NCBI GenBank assembly: GCA_911728455.2
Contig: OU452229.1
Coordinates: 17,426,754 to 17,490,753 of the forward strand
Source: Marthasterias glacialis
Taxonomy: Eukaryota; Echinodermata; Asteroidea; Forcipulatida; Asteriidae
DNA length: 64,000 nt
Direction of reading: 5' to 3'
Shown: positions 1 through 9,728 of the stretch, piece by piece
Position numbering within the stretch: position 1 is the first letter of the stretch
Layout of the letters: each line of letters opens with the position of its first letter
Notes under the pieces: generated by a model
The model's database searches: none
What the model was told of the DNA's origin: nothing
The model's input: the letters and a program-made list of their open reading frames with translations, nothing else
Translations under genes and position numbers: made by a program

Positions 1-280
1 TTGACTCATGAACAAAATAGAAACATCTTGTAATGACTTTTAAAGACTCGGCCTGTTTAATAACAATCTTGAAATGAGTTTTTTTTTAAGAGTTGAGAAA
101 TCCAAGTCAACTTTAAAGCTAAAACGTAGGCCTGTTTGATGGCTGCCCGTATAAAAATAATTAAAGCTGATTTTACGTGTTGTAATATTAATAGCTAACT
201 CGTAAAAATATAAAATGAACTATTTGTACTTTCTTTCACTTATTCTGTTTAATTTACAAGGTTGCATTGAGTAGAAGACA
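1..280 (+). other. 5' flank or upstream intron of UPP
   Basis: This is AT-rich sequence without an ORF. The pyrimidine-rich run before AG at 259-260 looks like a splice acceptor, which would make 261-280 the end of the 5' UTR. No clear promoter is visible. Confidence 0.4.
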
Positions 281-306
281 ATGGGAGATCCAACTAATAA
301 ACCAAG
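281..306 (+). CDS. UPP1: UPP exon 1 (coding part)
   Basis: ATG at 281 encodes MGDPTNKP plus two bases of Arg9, followed by the donor GTAAGA. A pyrimidine-rich tract ending in AG at 259-260 suggests this exon is itself spliced to an upstream 5' UTR exon, so the promoter may lie outside the window or within 1-240. Confidence 0.8.
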
Positions 307-3300
307 GTAAGAATGAAAAGAAAATGATTTCCATCGACCCACCCTTCAATCATTGTCCCATCATAAAGGCAGATGATACTCAGGCTTGCAACTTATCAGC
401 TTATCAGCCGATTTCCTCTTTTCTTCTTCTTTTAGTGCCATAGAAATCTGAAAAACACTGTACAAAGTTTTGCATTCTGGGTAGTTTCCTAGTTTTTTTT
501 CGAAAACAAAAGTTGTTTGCTGGATACTTTATTTGTCATACTCTAATATCAGAATGATTTAATTATTGAGTGTTAAAAATCTTAAACTGTTTAAGTTGGT
601 ACAAGTGCAAATAACCCTAACAAATGATTCCTTAGTGTTTAAAGTAGAAATTAATTGTATGCCAAATGCCAAAGAGGTTTATGCTATCCAAAACATCAGT
701 TAATTTTTTATATAAAAATGAGTTGTAAGAACCAGTCTTCGCTGTTTTATTTTCATTTTGCATAAACAAAATTTATAAAGATTTCATAAAAATGTATAGT
801 CTTCTATCAACTTGTTTTTGATATGCGTGAGACTTGCTCCATATGGCGTGTCGTAGCCGAGCGTTTAAGAGCATCGGAAACAAGCATGGTGTTTCTGATC
901 AGCAGAGTGTGGGTTCGAGTCCTGGTCTTGACACTTGTGACCTAAAGCAAGACACTTCGTCCTTCGGATGGGACATTAAGCCGTAGATCCCGTGCGTTGT
1001 GTAATGCACGTAAAAGAACCCAGTTACACTTATCGCTAAGAGAAGGGGTTTGCCCCGGTGTTTCTGGCAGTGGCTGCTGAATGCGCCTCAGCACCTTGGA
1101 AACCCTTATAAGGTGCTACATAATTGGTTCTCATAACTCAAAAACCTGTCTTAAAAAAACTATTAATAAGCGCCTTGAGTGCCTAATTATTGGTAGGTAC
1201 GTTTGCTAAGACTGAGGTATTGTTAGTAGTAGTATTTTTATAGATGGAGAATAAAAAATTGTGTAAAATATTACAGATCAGAGAATAATAATGATATGGT
1301 GCATCCTCCAAACCCTTACCTGAGGAAGCAAGAGAAAGACGTCTTATTTCATCTGGGGCTTGCGACAGACAAAGATGACTTGCCTGCTCTCTTTGGAGAT
1401 ATTAAGGTAATAAACATGAAAAGAAAACCGTATAAGCCTGAATTAAAACCTTTTGCTGCCTATCCCTATTCAATGCAAAAGCTTGTTGCCTCTAAAAGTA
1501 AAAGTTACATAGAAAATTAAATGGTAAACAACAATAGACCTTATGCATGACATCATTTGAGTAAGGGCGCCCTCGGCTGGAGGTCAAAAGAAGGTTGCTA
1601 ATAGGCCCATCCTGTGCACCATGCGTACATTTTGCGCATTTCCATTGTTTCATCACCGTTTTACCTCTAAGATGGCAGCGTGATGACGTCAATGCATAAG
1701 GTCCATTAGTTTAAGTACTTGTAGTATTTTTTGTCGAAGTTTTTTGTGAGAAATTGGGATGATCATGTTGGTTATTGTGGGTAGGGAGGTCAGTGGGAAT
1801 CAACCGTGAAACGGGGCGTAGTTTTACTTTAACATTTAGTTCATGTGCAGTAAAACTACACGACTGAAACACATAAATAAGCATTAAACCATGCGCATCA
1901 ACTTTATGTGGTAATTGTGGGTGGGGAGGTCAGTAGGCATCGACCCTGAAATGTGGCTTACAAAACAGTAGGCTAGCTATCACTTGAACATGAGTTATTT
2001 TAAGATCAGTAAATACACACTACATGTACTGAAGTACACAATACACATCCAGTTATGTAAAAGCCTGTACCATGAACCTATAAAGAAAGTAGGCCTAACT
2101 TAAGAATAAGCCCCTTAAACATTGATATTGAAGTTACATGTAGTATCAGTTTCAATGTATATTTGCTTTTGCAATTCGTGTTTGTTTTTTCCAATCCATG
2201 TTTTTGTTGTTCTTATCCATCCATCTGTTGTATTGGTTGTTTTATGATAGTTTAAACAACCAAAACTTGTGTGAATTATTTAACATAACGGGTACCATTG
2301 CAGTTCAGTAGGTCAGATGTTATTCTATGAAACTGTAAATCTGTTGTAAAGAATGAATTTATTTGCTGATAAATTTGACAGTTTGTGTGTATGGGAGGTA
2401 GTTCAACGCGGATGAAAAGATTTGCACAATTCATTAGCAAAAGACTTGGCATTGTGCAGGAGAATGGCTCCGATCTGAAAGACTTGTGTTCAACCGACCG
2501 TTATTCCATGTACAAAGTTGGCTGTGTACTTTCAGTTAGTGTGAGTAAGTTTGTATCAATAACTATTAAGCCGTGTCTAAACTTTTTGACTCCGATGTTG
2601 CTATGACCAGATCACTGGAAAAAAACCCTACTCTAATCAGTGTTGCCGCTGCAGCCAATGGCCAAAGCAATAACCAAATTTAGTTGATTCGGACATGGTG
2701 TTACATTTATGAGAAAAAAGTGATAAATTAAAGCAAAGTTATAAAATTGTAACATGCTATACAAATGTTGGATGCATTTGAGTGCATTGTTGGGAAATAT
2801 AATCAGGAAGTGAAGTCTGCACTATTCCATTTCACAAGGCGAAGCCGAGTGAAATGGGAAAACCAGATTCCACCGAGTGATTATATTCTGCGACAATGCA
2901 CGAACAAAATGCATTCAATATTTGTTTTACATAACTCACACATTGATCCTTGTGTATTGATTTTTTTTTCACATTAAACACAAAATAGACACGGTTCATA
3001 GTCCATCCCACACTCTGAAAAATGTTACCCTTCTTAACAACATGGTCGACTGCATATAGACAACAACCGTGACCTTTGACAATTGTATGGGAACAATTTT
3101 TGTTGTTTATTTGATGTCCTATAATAAATGTCGTGGCAGGAAATACATGACAGAATAAAGGATGACATGTGACGCGTCTTCCACCAATCAAATGACAAGG
3201 GGTCTGTGTGTGGTATATGTAAAACAAAATAAACATTAAGTGACTATAACATGAGATATTTTCACTATATTGGCAAAGACTTAGGTAAAAGCCTGGCCCC

Positions 3301-6300
3301 TTTGATATTCATTACAAAATTCACCAATTTAACATTGATACAGAAAATCTTTCCTGAAAAGTACTTTTTTTTTAAAGATCAGGAAGCAAATATTCCTGTC
3401 AAGAAGTATAATGATGTTTCATTTAATCCAACGACAGCATGGTATGGGCATGCCTTCTATATCGATTCTACTTCATGAATTGATCAAACTGATGCACCAC
3501 GCAGCCTGTACTGATGTGATCTTCACTCGAATGGGAACATGTGGTGGGTTGGGTCTGACACCAGGCACTGTTGTAATCACGGATTCAGCTGTTAACGAGA
3601 TGTTTCAGCCAGTCTATGAGATGGTAAGGTTATGAAACACTTATTGATGAATATTAGTGATTTGGAAAAATTAAGAGGCTCTAAAGACAATTTTGTATTT
3701 GACTTTTAATTACCTTAGATAACTTACTATAAACTGTTAGAAAATAGATCGATCCATTTCAACTGCAGACCTTATGCATCACCCCTCACAGTAAACTTAT
3801 GCCCGCCGTGACCTTAGTGAGGGTGCTGTTGCATGTCGCTCTATGGCAGTGATTACATCACGTTCAGCCTAATATAAGCCTGAGCCAAAGCTGTGGTTTT
3901 GAAATGGTGCCTAAAACTGAGGATCTAAAAGATTGGGACATAAAGTCCACTTGAAAGTTTGTGACAAGCTTAAGTTTCCTTAAGGATAGCTGCATTGTGC
4001 ATTTTGTGCATGACTGGTTTGTTGGTTGTGGGGGCCGAGATGCACATGTCCATCCCATATTGCTGGGCTGTTAATTTTTTGGGGGCGGTTGTAGCTTAAT
4101 AGATTGTTCACACATGGATTCATTCAAGTTGCTCTGTCTTGACATAATACATTATTTTGACCAACGATATCATGACTTCATATTTGTATCAGACTTTCTC
4201 TGCATATTCAGTTAACTTACTACTGTCTACACAAAGACCATGGTTAAATTCCAATAGGTAAATCTTACCGGTGTCCGCACTTGGATTATTTGACGTTGGT
4301 AAACTAACTGACGATGGTGAAACAAACCAACTGAGGAGTCAGTGTCGACTATAAGCCGTGCCACTCGGCGATTTTACCATTGCGCGGCCGACTATAAAGC
4401 AGCCTTTGTTTGTGAACAGGGTGTACACTGGACTTCAGTTAGTTTGACCAGGCTAGTTTACCTGGGCAGCAGCTGGTGGCCGGTTTAACTACCCAATGGA
4501 CTCGGTTATTGAGTTACCTGGGTGAATTTTCCTGTGCTGTTCGCACTGGACTTAAAACGGTCAAGTTACCTATTTGCTCGGTTAGTTTACCCCCACAAAG
4601 TCCAGTGTGAACACAGCTATAATGTTAAGTGAACAATATGGCCATGTCTGAATAAGGGGCTGCGGCTGTTGCTAAGGGTATCCTATCGTTCATTGCTTGT
4701 CAACGTGGTCAAAGATACTAGAAAAAACAAGGACACTCTGTAGAAACATGAAGCGCAAAATGGGTGCACCCGCTGTTGTTAGGTAGTGAAACCAAAGATC
4801 GTTTGCGTGATAAGTAGGGCCCACTATATGGAAAAACTTAGGCCAAATGATCCCACCAACTAAAAAGGTGGAGGCAGATCGAAAATTTGGTGTTCTGCCA
4901 TAAATTGTGTCAATAATCCTAGCAAAATTGACACACAGGGAAGGGCGCCATCACGCGGTAGGTATAAAGGGGTTACATTTGCTACCGTGCAAAAAGGCAC
5001 AAGTGTCCTATCTTGTTTTTCTAGTATCTTTGACGTGGTGATCAAGCCGCTGTTGCTAATTCTGTGACACAATAACAATAATTTAGAGACCATAAAGCAT
5101 GATCAGTGAACTCGACAATTTCACCAATAGGCAATATCAGAATAAAATCAGTTAAAGTTAACCCACTGATGGAAATATACAAACCTTTCAGAAATCATAC
5201 AACGACCTGTCAACTTTCTTTGATTTCCATAGTTCGTTTTAGGGAAAAAGGTGATTCGTCCAACAAAATTAAGCCGAGAAGTAGCTGAAGAAATACATGC
5301 AGCTCATGAACCTGGTGCAAAGTATGATGTTGTCATTGGAAACACAATGTGTACTTCAGATTTCTATGAAGGTATAGTTGATTGTAGGTTGAAGTTGAGC
5401 AAGGGTTTTAGTTGCCACATACAATTTACTTTATTTGTTAGCTACACATATACATACACTCACATGTATAGTATGGCATGTATGGCGTTAATAGTGGAGT
5501 CCCAAGCCGTTTGCACCGTCAATGGCGCATAGTTGCATCGTGCCATTTTATTGTTGTGTTTTGCCTTTGCATTGTAGCATCCTGCCGTCGCATTGCCGAG
5601 TCATGCTTTTGCATTCTCAATTATGCATCATTGATGGTGGTGCAAACGGCTAGGGACCAACAATCAACAACGCGACGGCATGACGCAACTATGTCTGGTG
5701 ACGGCAAGGCGCATCAGCAAGACATGACAATGCGACAGCACGACGGAACAATGTGACAGCATGACGTGACAATGTGTCGGCCCTATGCCAGCAGTGCCAA
5801 ACTATGGGCAGCACGACACGACAATGCGACGACATGACGCAACTATGCATTGTTGACGGCGCAAAGGGCTAGTAAGTCAACCATTAACATCATTCATGCA
5901 CATTCAAATGGCAACTCTGGAATCCCATACTACAATGCAGTGTATCATCGTATGAAGATGTCTATCTACTTATACCATTGGGGTTTTTAAGACCAGTGCT
6001 TAACAGATAGAGACACGGAACCAGTTTATACACTCGTTATTGCTCATGTTCAGCGATAGTAATCTTTGTTTTAATTTTATCACGATATCTATGAACTTTT
6101 AGGTCAGGCTCGAATTGATGGAGCCATTTGCGAGCACACCCTTGAAAACAAGATAGAGTACCTGAAGGCAGCTCATGAGGCTGGTGTCAGAAACATTGAG
6201 ATGGAAGGAACTTGCCTTGCTGCAATGTGCTACAAATCAGGAATAAAAGGTTGATAAATTCCCTCATTTGAACCCTCTGTTTGAACCCTCCCTGTATTCC

Positions 6301-6672
6301 ACACTTGTTTCAAAGTGTTTACATCATTGGAGTTTCCTCTGTAGTGGACAGAGGGGATATATTCCTTGACTCCAAAGACAAGATTCTTAAAAGAGGGGAG
6401 CGTTTAATCCCTCGGAAAAATTTTTTGAGTTTCCAGGGAATTAGGAAAGGCGGAAAGCTGTGCTTGTGTCAGATAAAAAAACATGTTCCTTGATTTTGCT
6501 TTCATACAAGTTCTTGTTCTATACGTTCACAGGTGCCGTTGTGTGCGTCACCCTACTGGATCGGTTGTTGGGAGACCAGGTGAACATATCACATGAAGAA
6601 CATCAAGAATGGGAACAGCGCCCTCAAGAGTTGATGGCAAGATTCATTTGCAAGCGACTGGAGAAACTGTGA
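281..6672 (+). CDS. UPP1: uridine phosphorylase, complete, 7 coding exons
   Basis: Joined exons 281-306, 1277-1406, 2382-2540, 3438-3623, 5233-5371, 6103-6249 and 6533-6672 give 927 nt (308 residues plus stop), close to the roughly 310 residues of animal UPP1/UPP2. Every intron is GT-AG and all phases agree. The enzyme cleaves uridine with phosphate to uracil and ribose-1-phosphate in cytosolic pyrimidine salvage. The PNP/UDP phosphorylase family signature is intact at residues 105-120 (SHGMGMPSISILLHEL). Arg62, Arg92 and Arg136 (in RMGTCGG) match the family phosphate-binding arginines, Gln215 and Arg217 (in GQAR) the uracil-binding pair, and NIEMEG (244-249) the ribose-binding loop. No catalytic residue looks lost. 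UPP1 versus UPP2 cannot be decided here; an invertebrate gene may predate that split. The start is chosen because it is the only ATG in the first exon and gives the usual short N-terminus. Confidence 0.95.
842..1236 (+). mobile_element. tRNA-derived SINE, family 1, near full length
   Basis: It lies in UPP intron 1. The head (about 845-934) resembles a class II (Leu/Ser-type) tRNA with an A box at 854-871 (TAGCCGAGCGTTTAAGAG) and a B box at 912-922 (GGTTCGAGTCC). The body includes GTAAAAGAACCCAG and CCCCGGTGTTTCTG, both shared with the copies at 42068 and 32588. It ends in a LINE-like tail containing AATAAGCGCC. Confidence 0.8.
1277..1406 (+). CDS. UPP1: UPP exon 2
   Basis: Residues 9-52, with acceptor TTACAG and donor GTAATA. 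It contains the typical N-terminal stretch NPYLRKQEKDVLFHLGL and ends in FGDIK, which leads into the phosphate-binding strand in exon 3. Confidence 0.92.
1537..1703. mobile_element. foldback MITE in UPP intron 2
   Basis: The left end GACCTTATGCATGACATCA is the reverse complement, with few changes, of the right end TGACGTCAATGCATAAGGTC. Similar GACCTTATGCAT sequence occurs near 3769-3780, so it is probably a family. Confidence 0.6.
1771..2045 (+). repeat. diverged two-unit tandem duplication, about 140 bp period
   Basis: TTGTGGGTAGGGAGGTCAGT near 1775 recurs as TTGTGGGTGGGGAGGTCAGT near 1915, each followed by similar sequence (TCRACC.TGAAA). It lies in UPP intron 2; no other structure is seen there. 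Confidence 0.5.
2382..2540 (+). CDS. UPP1: UPP exon 3
   Basis: Residues 53-105, phase 0 at both ends. It carries Arg62 (in GGSSTRMK) and Arg92 (in TDRYSMYKVG), equivalents of the family phosphate-contacting arginines. The PNP/UDP signature begins on its last serine and continues in exon 4. Confidence 0.94.
2762..3235. mobile_element. 470 bp interspersed repeat, copy 1
   Basis: It matches 28484-28945 along its length. Shared blocks include TTGGATGCATTTGA, GTGATTATATTCTGC, ATGCATTCAATATTTG, CACAAAATAGACA and CACCAATCAAATGACAAGG. The first 155 bp is a foldback around the TGCATTCAATATT ends. It lies in UPP intron 3. Confidence 0.7.
3438..3623 (+). CDS. UPP1: UPP exon 4
   Basis: Residues 106-167, phase 0 at both ends. 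It holds most of the PNP/UDP phosphorylase signature, the RMGTCGG phosphate loop and the PGTVVIT strand. The donor is GTAAGG, directly after GAG ATG. Confidence 0.95.
4421..4616. mobile_element. foldback element with GTGTNCACTGGACTT ends
   Basis: The left end GTGTACACTGGACTT pairs with the right end AAGTCCAGTGTGAACAC. An inner AAGTCCAGTGCGAAC-like copy (inverted, near 4546) adds to the dyad. It lies in UPP intron 4. Confidence 0.55.
4638..5072. mobile_element. GGCCATGTCCGAATT-type MITE, interrupted by a nested element
   Basis: The outer halves (4638-4709 and 5033-5072) align with the uninterrupted copy at 31661-31790: GCGGCTGTTGCTAAGGGT on the left and CAAGCCG...TGTGACACA on the right. The element at 4710-5032 splits it at the ACGTGGT sequence. 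Confidence 0.65.
4710..5032. mobile_element. 323 bp non-autonomous DNA transposon with 7-bp target duplication
   Basis: Terminal inverted repeats CAAAGATACTAG and CTAGTATCTTTG are perfect over 12 bp and continue imperfectly for about 20 bp (AAAACAAG). The flanks carry ACGTGGT at 4703-4709 and 5033-5039. A C/A...T/G end with a 7-8 bp duplication is hAT-like. It has no coding capacity. Confidence 0.75.
5233..5371 (+). CDS. UPP1: UPP exon 5
   Basis: Residues 168-213 plus one base. The acceptor at 5231-5232 is preferred over the one at 5241-5242 because it keeps phase 0 and yields FVLGKKVIRP, which aligns with the family. It contains VIGNTMCTSDFYEG next to the nucleobase site. Confidence 0.92.
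5504..5872. mobile_element. foldback element with internal ATGCGAC-type short repeats
   Basis: The left end AAGCCGTTTGCACCGTCAAT pairs with the right end TTGACGGCGCAAAGGGCTAG, and there is an extra inverted end at about 5640-5656 (TGCAAACGGCTAG). The right half carries many 17-20 bp variants of GACATGACAATGCGACAGC; the left half has their complements. It lies in UPP intron 5. Confidence 0.65.
6103..6249 (+). CDS. UPP1: UPP exon 6
   Basis: Residues 214-262 plus one base. It begins inside the codon of Gly214 and gives GQARIDGA with the uracil-binding Gln215 and Arg217, then AGVRNIEMEG with the ribose-contacting Glu/Met loop. Confidence 0.95.
6533..6672 (+). CDS. UPP1: UPP exon 7, ends at TGA
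   Basis: Residues 263-308 and the stop at 6670-6672. It contains the conserved VVCVTLLDRLLGDQV strand and the C-terminal helix (QRPQELMARFI). The acceptor is TTCACAG. Confidence 0.95.
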
Positions 6673-6921
6673 GCGTGTGCAGACTGATCCGAAATTGTGA
6701 ATTACAAAATTTTAGGATCTTTGAAACTGTGTGCTCGATGTTAGAATCTTATTTTGACTGGCCGAAGATTTCTTGGACACAGCCTATTTAATTTTGCAAT
6801 TGGAGACCAGCTGCGAAACTACCTAGGGTAAAAATGTAGGGGGCATAAGGGGGTGCACCATTTTTGGCCAATTAATTCTGTAGTTTCCATGAAAGAAGTT
6901 AATCAGGCTGGTAAATTATGA

Positions 6922-7293
6922 CTTTGAAAATAAATTTCTATATAAACACAGCCAAAAACGTACGTAGTTTTCATTTACGTTTCGACTAATATCACCAGTC
7001 ATCCTCAGAACATACGGGAAAGTCTTTGGATAAGACGTCGAAGATCAACCATCAACAGAGACGAGGGGGGGGGGGTATGAACTGTCATGCATTTGGGACC
7101 CCCTCATACCCCAAGTACTACCCCAGGGGAGGACACACACGGCCAGACCACCATCCAGTGGCCGTAACAGCAAACAGCGCCACAAGCCGACAGGTGGTGC
7201 CCAGTTCTGAGGATGACTGATGATATTAGTCGAAACGTAAACGAAAACTACGTAAGTTTTTGGCTGTGTTTATATAGAAATTTATTTTCAAAG
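6922..7293. mobile_element. foldback element with 90-bp arms carrying a hammerhead-like motif
   Basis: The arms 6922-7011 and 7204-7293 are reverse complements with 3 mismatches in 90 bp by eye. The right arm has CTGAGGA (7207-7213), a GACT/AGTC stem and GAAAC (7232-7236). The 190-bp centre has no ORF of note. It lies just downstream of UPP and its left arm supplies an AATAAA (6929-6934). Confidence 0.8.
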
Positions 7294-7991
7294 ACTGTAG
7301 TTTCCGTGTGCATTTTTCCCAACCAAGCCCCCTTTTCAGTGCGCTTGGTATGCCGTTTACTATTTTATATAAGATAATCTGACTCGGAGGTATAAACAAA
7401 TGCCTTTCCTGCGCACAAATAGAAAAATAGTTTTGAAATATTAAAATTAATACATAACAGCTTATAAAACGTAAACAAAATTCTGGTAATTTTCATTTTC
7501 AAAAGTCCAGATTTCAAATGGGAAAGGGGGGGGGGGCACATGTGCAGAAACAGCTTACCGACTATTATTTCTACTTTGTTAGTATGCTGTTTGTGACTGT
7601 TTACCTGCACAATTTTGTTTGAGCAGAATTGTTTGCAAAGCAGCATTTCCTGCCCAACAGCTTTATGAAGATGGGAAGATAATTCTACTTAAATTGGACT
7701 AAACAAAAACTTTTTTTTCTTCATTTTTCAGAGATACTTCAAATCTGTGCCTTTTTTATGGCAAGTCAAGGCCTTAACATTTCTTATAACTGTCGATAGT
7801 CTACTTTTTGGTGTATTTCCGATGTAGAGAGAATTTACTGTTTGGGATTGTAGATTTGCCATTGCTGTGAATTTTTTTTTATGTAGACAAACATTTGATA
7901 TCTTCCATTTTCTACAGTCTGTTGTTAATTCAGGATTTTGAATGAGTTGTGCTATAATTTATGATGTGAAATAGTGGTATTGTTGATCACA

Positions 7992-7997
7992 ATTAAA
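7992..7997 (+). promoter_or_regulatory. possible poly(A) signal of UPP (ATTAAA)
   Basis: ATTAAA lies at the end of a T-rich, ORF-free stretch after the UPP stop. AATAAA at 6929-6934 inside the foldback arm is the alternative. Transcript data would be needed to choose between them. Confidence 0.3.
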
Positions 7998-8777
7998 GCT
8001 TTATATAATTTAAGTCAAATTATATGGCCCACCTGAACAAGAACTTGTATTGACCCAATTCACCTGACGTCAACACCCATGGTGATTGATTTTATCACAT
8101 TAATGATAAAATACATTATTCGCTGCATAGGGCCCCCAAGTCGACAGAGCCATAATGCAGTTACAGGTGGCTCAGGTTTTCTCCTTATCATCGCCATCTG
8201 TTGCACGGCTAGTTATTGACATCACCCATGATAAACCGTTGTTATGCCATTTTGGGAGTCAAATGTGCATTACTGTTTGCAGTTGTGCATTTTAGGCCAC
8301 GTGCACGTGGCAAGACTCACACCATATCTTAACATGCAATTTTGACTCAATAAATGGCAGACTGTGGGGTAGCTAAGCCTTGTATGATGTCAGTTGAAGG
8401 GGTCCATACCAAGGAACCAAGTAGATTATATAGATAGCAGGGTACCAGTTTAATTGCAATAACTGCCGAAAAATAAAGGTGGAGATAACAAAACTAGACT
8501 TAAATTCTACAGATTTTAACAATTAAAACAAAACTGTTGATGTTAGGTTATAAAATACTATACCATCTCATGATGTGATACTTCTATGCATTGATCTTCC
8601 CATCAGCAACTTCAGCAAACTCTCTCATGAAGGGAGACAAACATCAAAGCTAATTCCAGCAAAAGTTTTTCACGTTCCAGTTTTGGTCTAAAATCTTTGA
8701 TTATGAACTGTACTCTGTCAATCACTTCTGGCTCACTAGATGATAGATAACAACGCCTGTAGGCATTGTGGAAAGCA

Positions 8778-8847
8778 GTCAGCCTGGGATTCGAACCCAC
8801 AACCTTGTGATTGCAAGCTCTGCAGTCTAACCAGTAACCACGGTGCC
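8778..8847 (-). mobile_element. tRNA-like SINE head
   Basis: On the - strand it reads CGTGGTTACTGGTTAGACTG (A-box-like), and the complement of GGATTCGAACC at 8787-8797 gives a perfect B box. Any SINE body would extend to lower coordinates (about 8581-8777), but I cannot match that to another copy here. Confidence 0.5.
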
Positions 8848-9452
8848 AATAATGAAAGGTGTAGGGCTCTAACCCACAATCTTTAGATCATCTTGGCTAG
8901 GTGCCTTAAAATAGCTGCAACTTTTAATATATGTAATAACCAGGAAAGGATTTCTGTGAAATCTTTTTCTATATGTTTGAAGTTTATTCTGAAAATGAAT
9001 TAACTTGAAAATGAATTATTAGAAATTTAGATTAGATTAGATTAGAAGGTTTGTAGTCACACATCTATATAATATATACAGTGAAATGCATCAATGTATT
9101 GTGTGTCTAATAACAGTTGGTGTTTTGTACTGAAATCATCCGTAATTCATCTGGATCGGTCATCAAATCTTGTGGTATATTTTTAATATCACTCTTGAAA
9201 AAAAAAAGTTAAACTGAAATTGTTCAAATCCTGTACTCAATATACAGGGATGGGGTGTTAAACTAATTTAGTGTTGTTGTAATGACGTTAATTTTTAGTC
9301 ATAGAGGTCATAGTGTTGAGACATATATTTTTCCAGATGATTATATTGAAAACGTTTTATTTTTAGAGAATATTCTTTTTCCCATTTTTTAAATAACTGA
9401 CCAATTACATGTCATAAATGATGGCCAATTCCTTTAGAGAATATTTACTTCA

Positions 9453-9540
9453 GTGGGAGACTTTGGAACACTAGGTGGCAGCAGACTGACCAGGTAAATT
9501 GTCATTGTTTGGATTTTACCTGGTAAGTCTGCAAGATTTG
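9453..9540. mobile_element. TAAGTCTGCTGCCA-type MITE, partial
   Basis: GTGGGAGACTTTGGAACACT and GGTGGCAGCAGACT match the end of the fuller copy at 38976 and the reverse complement of the one at 28397. The right end is cut short before the SINE at 9562. Confidence 0.55.
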
Positions 9541-9561
9541 AACTGGCCTCTCGTCAGCGGG

Positions 9562-9728
9562 CACTCTCAGTGGTCTAGTGGTTAAGATATCTGTTGTAGC
9601 GTGCGGGGGTTGTGGGTTCAAATCCCACCCGAGTAGTAGTGCCTGTGGATTTTTTTCCCGCAGGATTCTGTGGAAAGCACTAAGTATATAGCGCTCATTA
9701 CACATTGTTGTATGGTAAAACCAAAATA
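9562..9728 (+). mobile_element. tRNA-derived SINE, family 2
   Basis: The tRNA-like head has an A box at about 9571-9588 (TGGTCTAGTGGTTAAGAT) and a B box at 9615-9625 (GGTTCAAATCC). A body with CCCGCAGGATTCTG and AGCGCTCATTACACAT follows. The body recurs at 34861 and 53284. It sits directly after a fragment of another repeat (9453-9540). Confidence 0.7.

Larger units (their letters stand above)
7294..9452. other. 3' UTR and intergenic DNA after UPP
   Basis: This is AT-rich non-coding sequence between the convergent genes. Apart from the tRNA-like head at 8778-8847 and a short TTAGA run near 9030-9050 I see no structure. Confidence 0.5.

Noticed and set aside
2832..3236. 134-codon - strand ORF in UPP intron 3
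   Set aside because: It lies wholly within an interspersed repeat that also occurs at 28484; the frame is not kept in the second copy.
5241..5242. Alternative acceptor for UPP exon 5
   Set aside because: It would start the exon in the wrong phase and drop FVLG, which aligns with the family; the AG at 5231-5232 fits.
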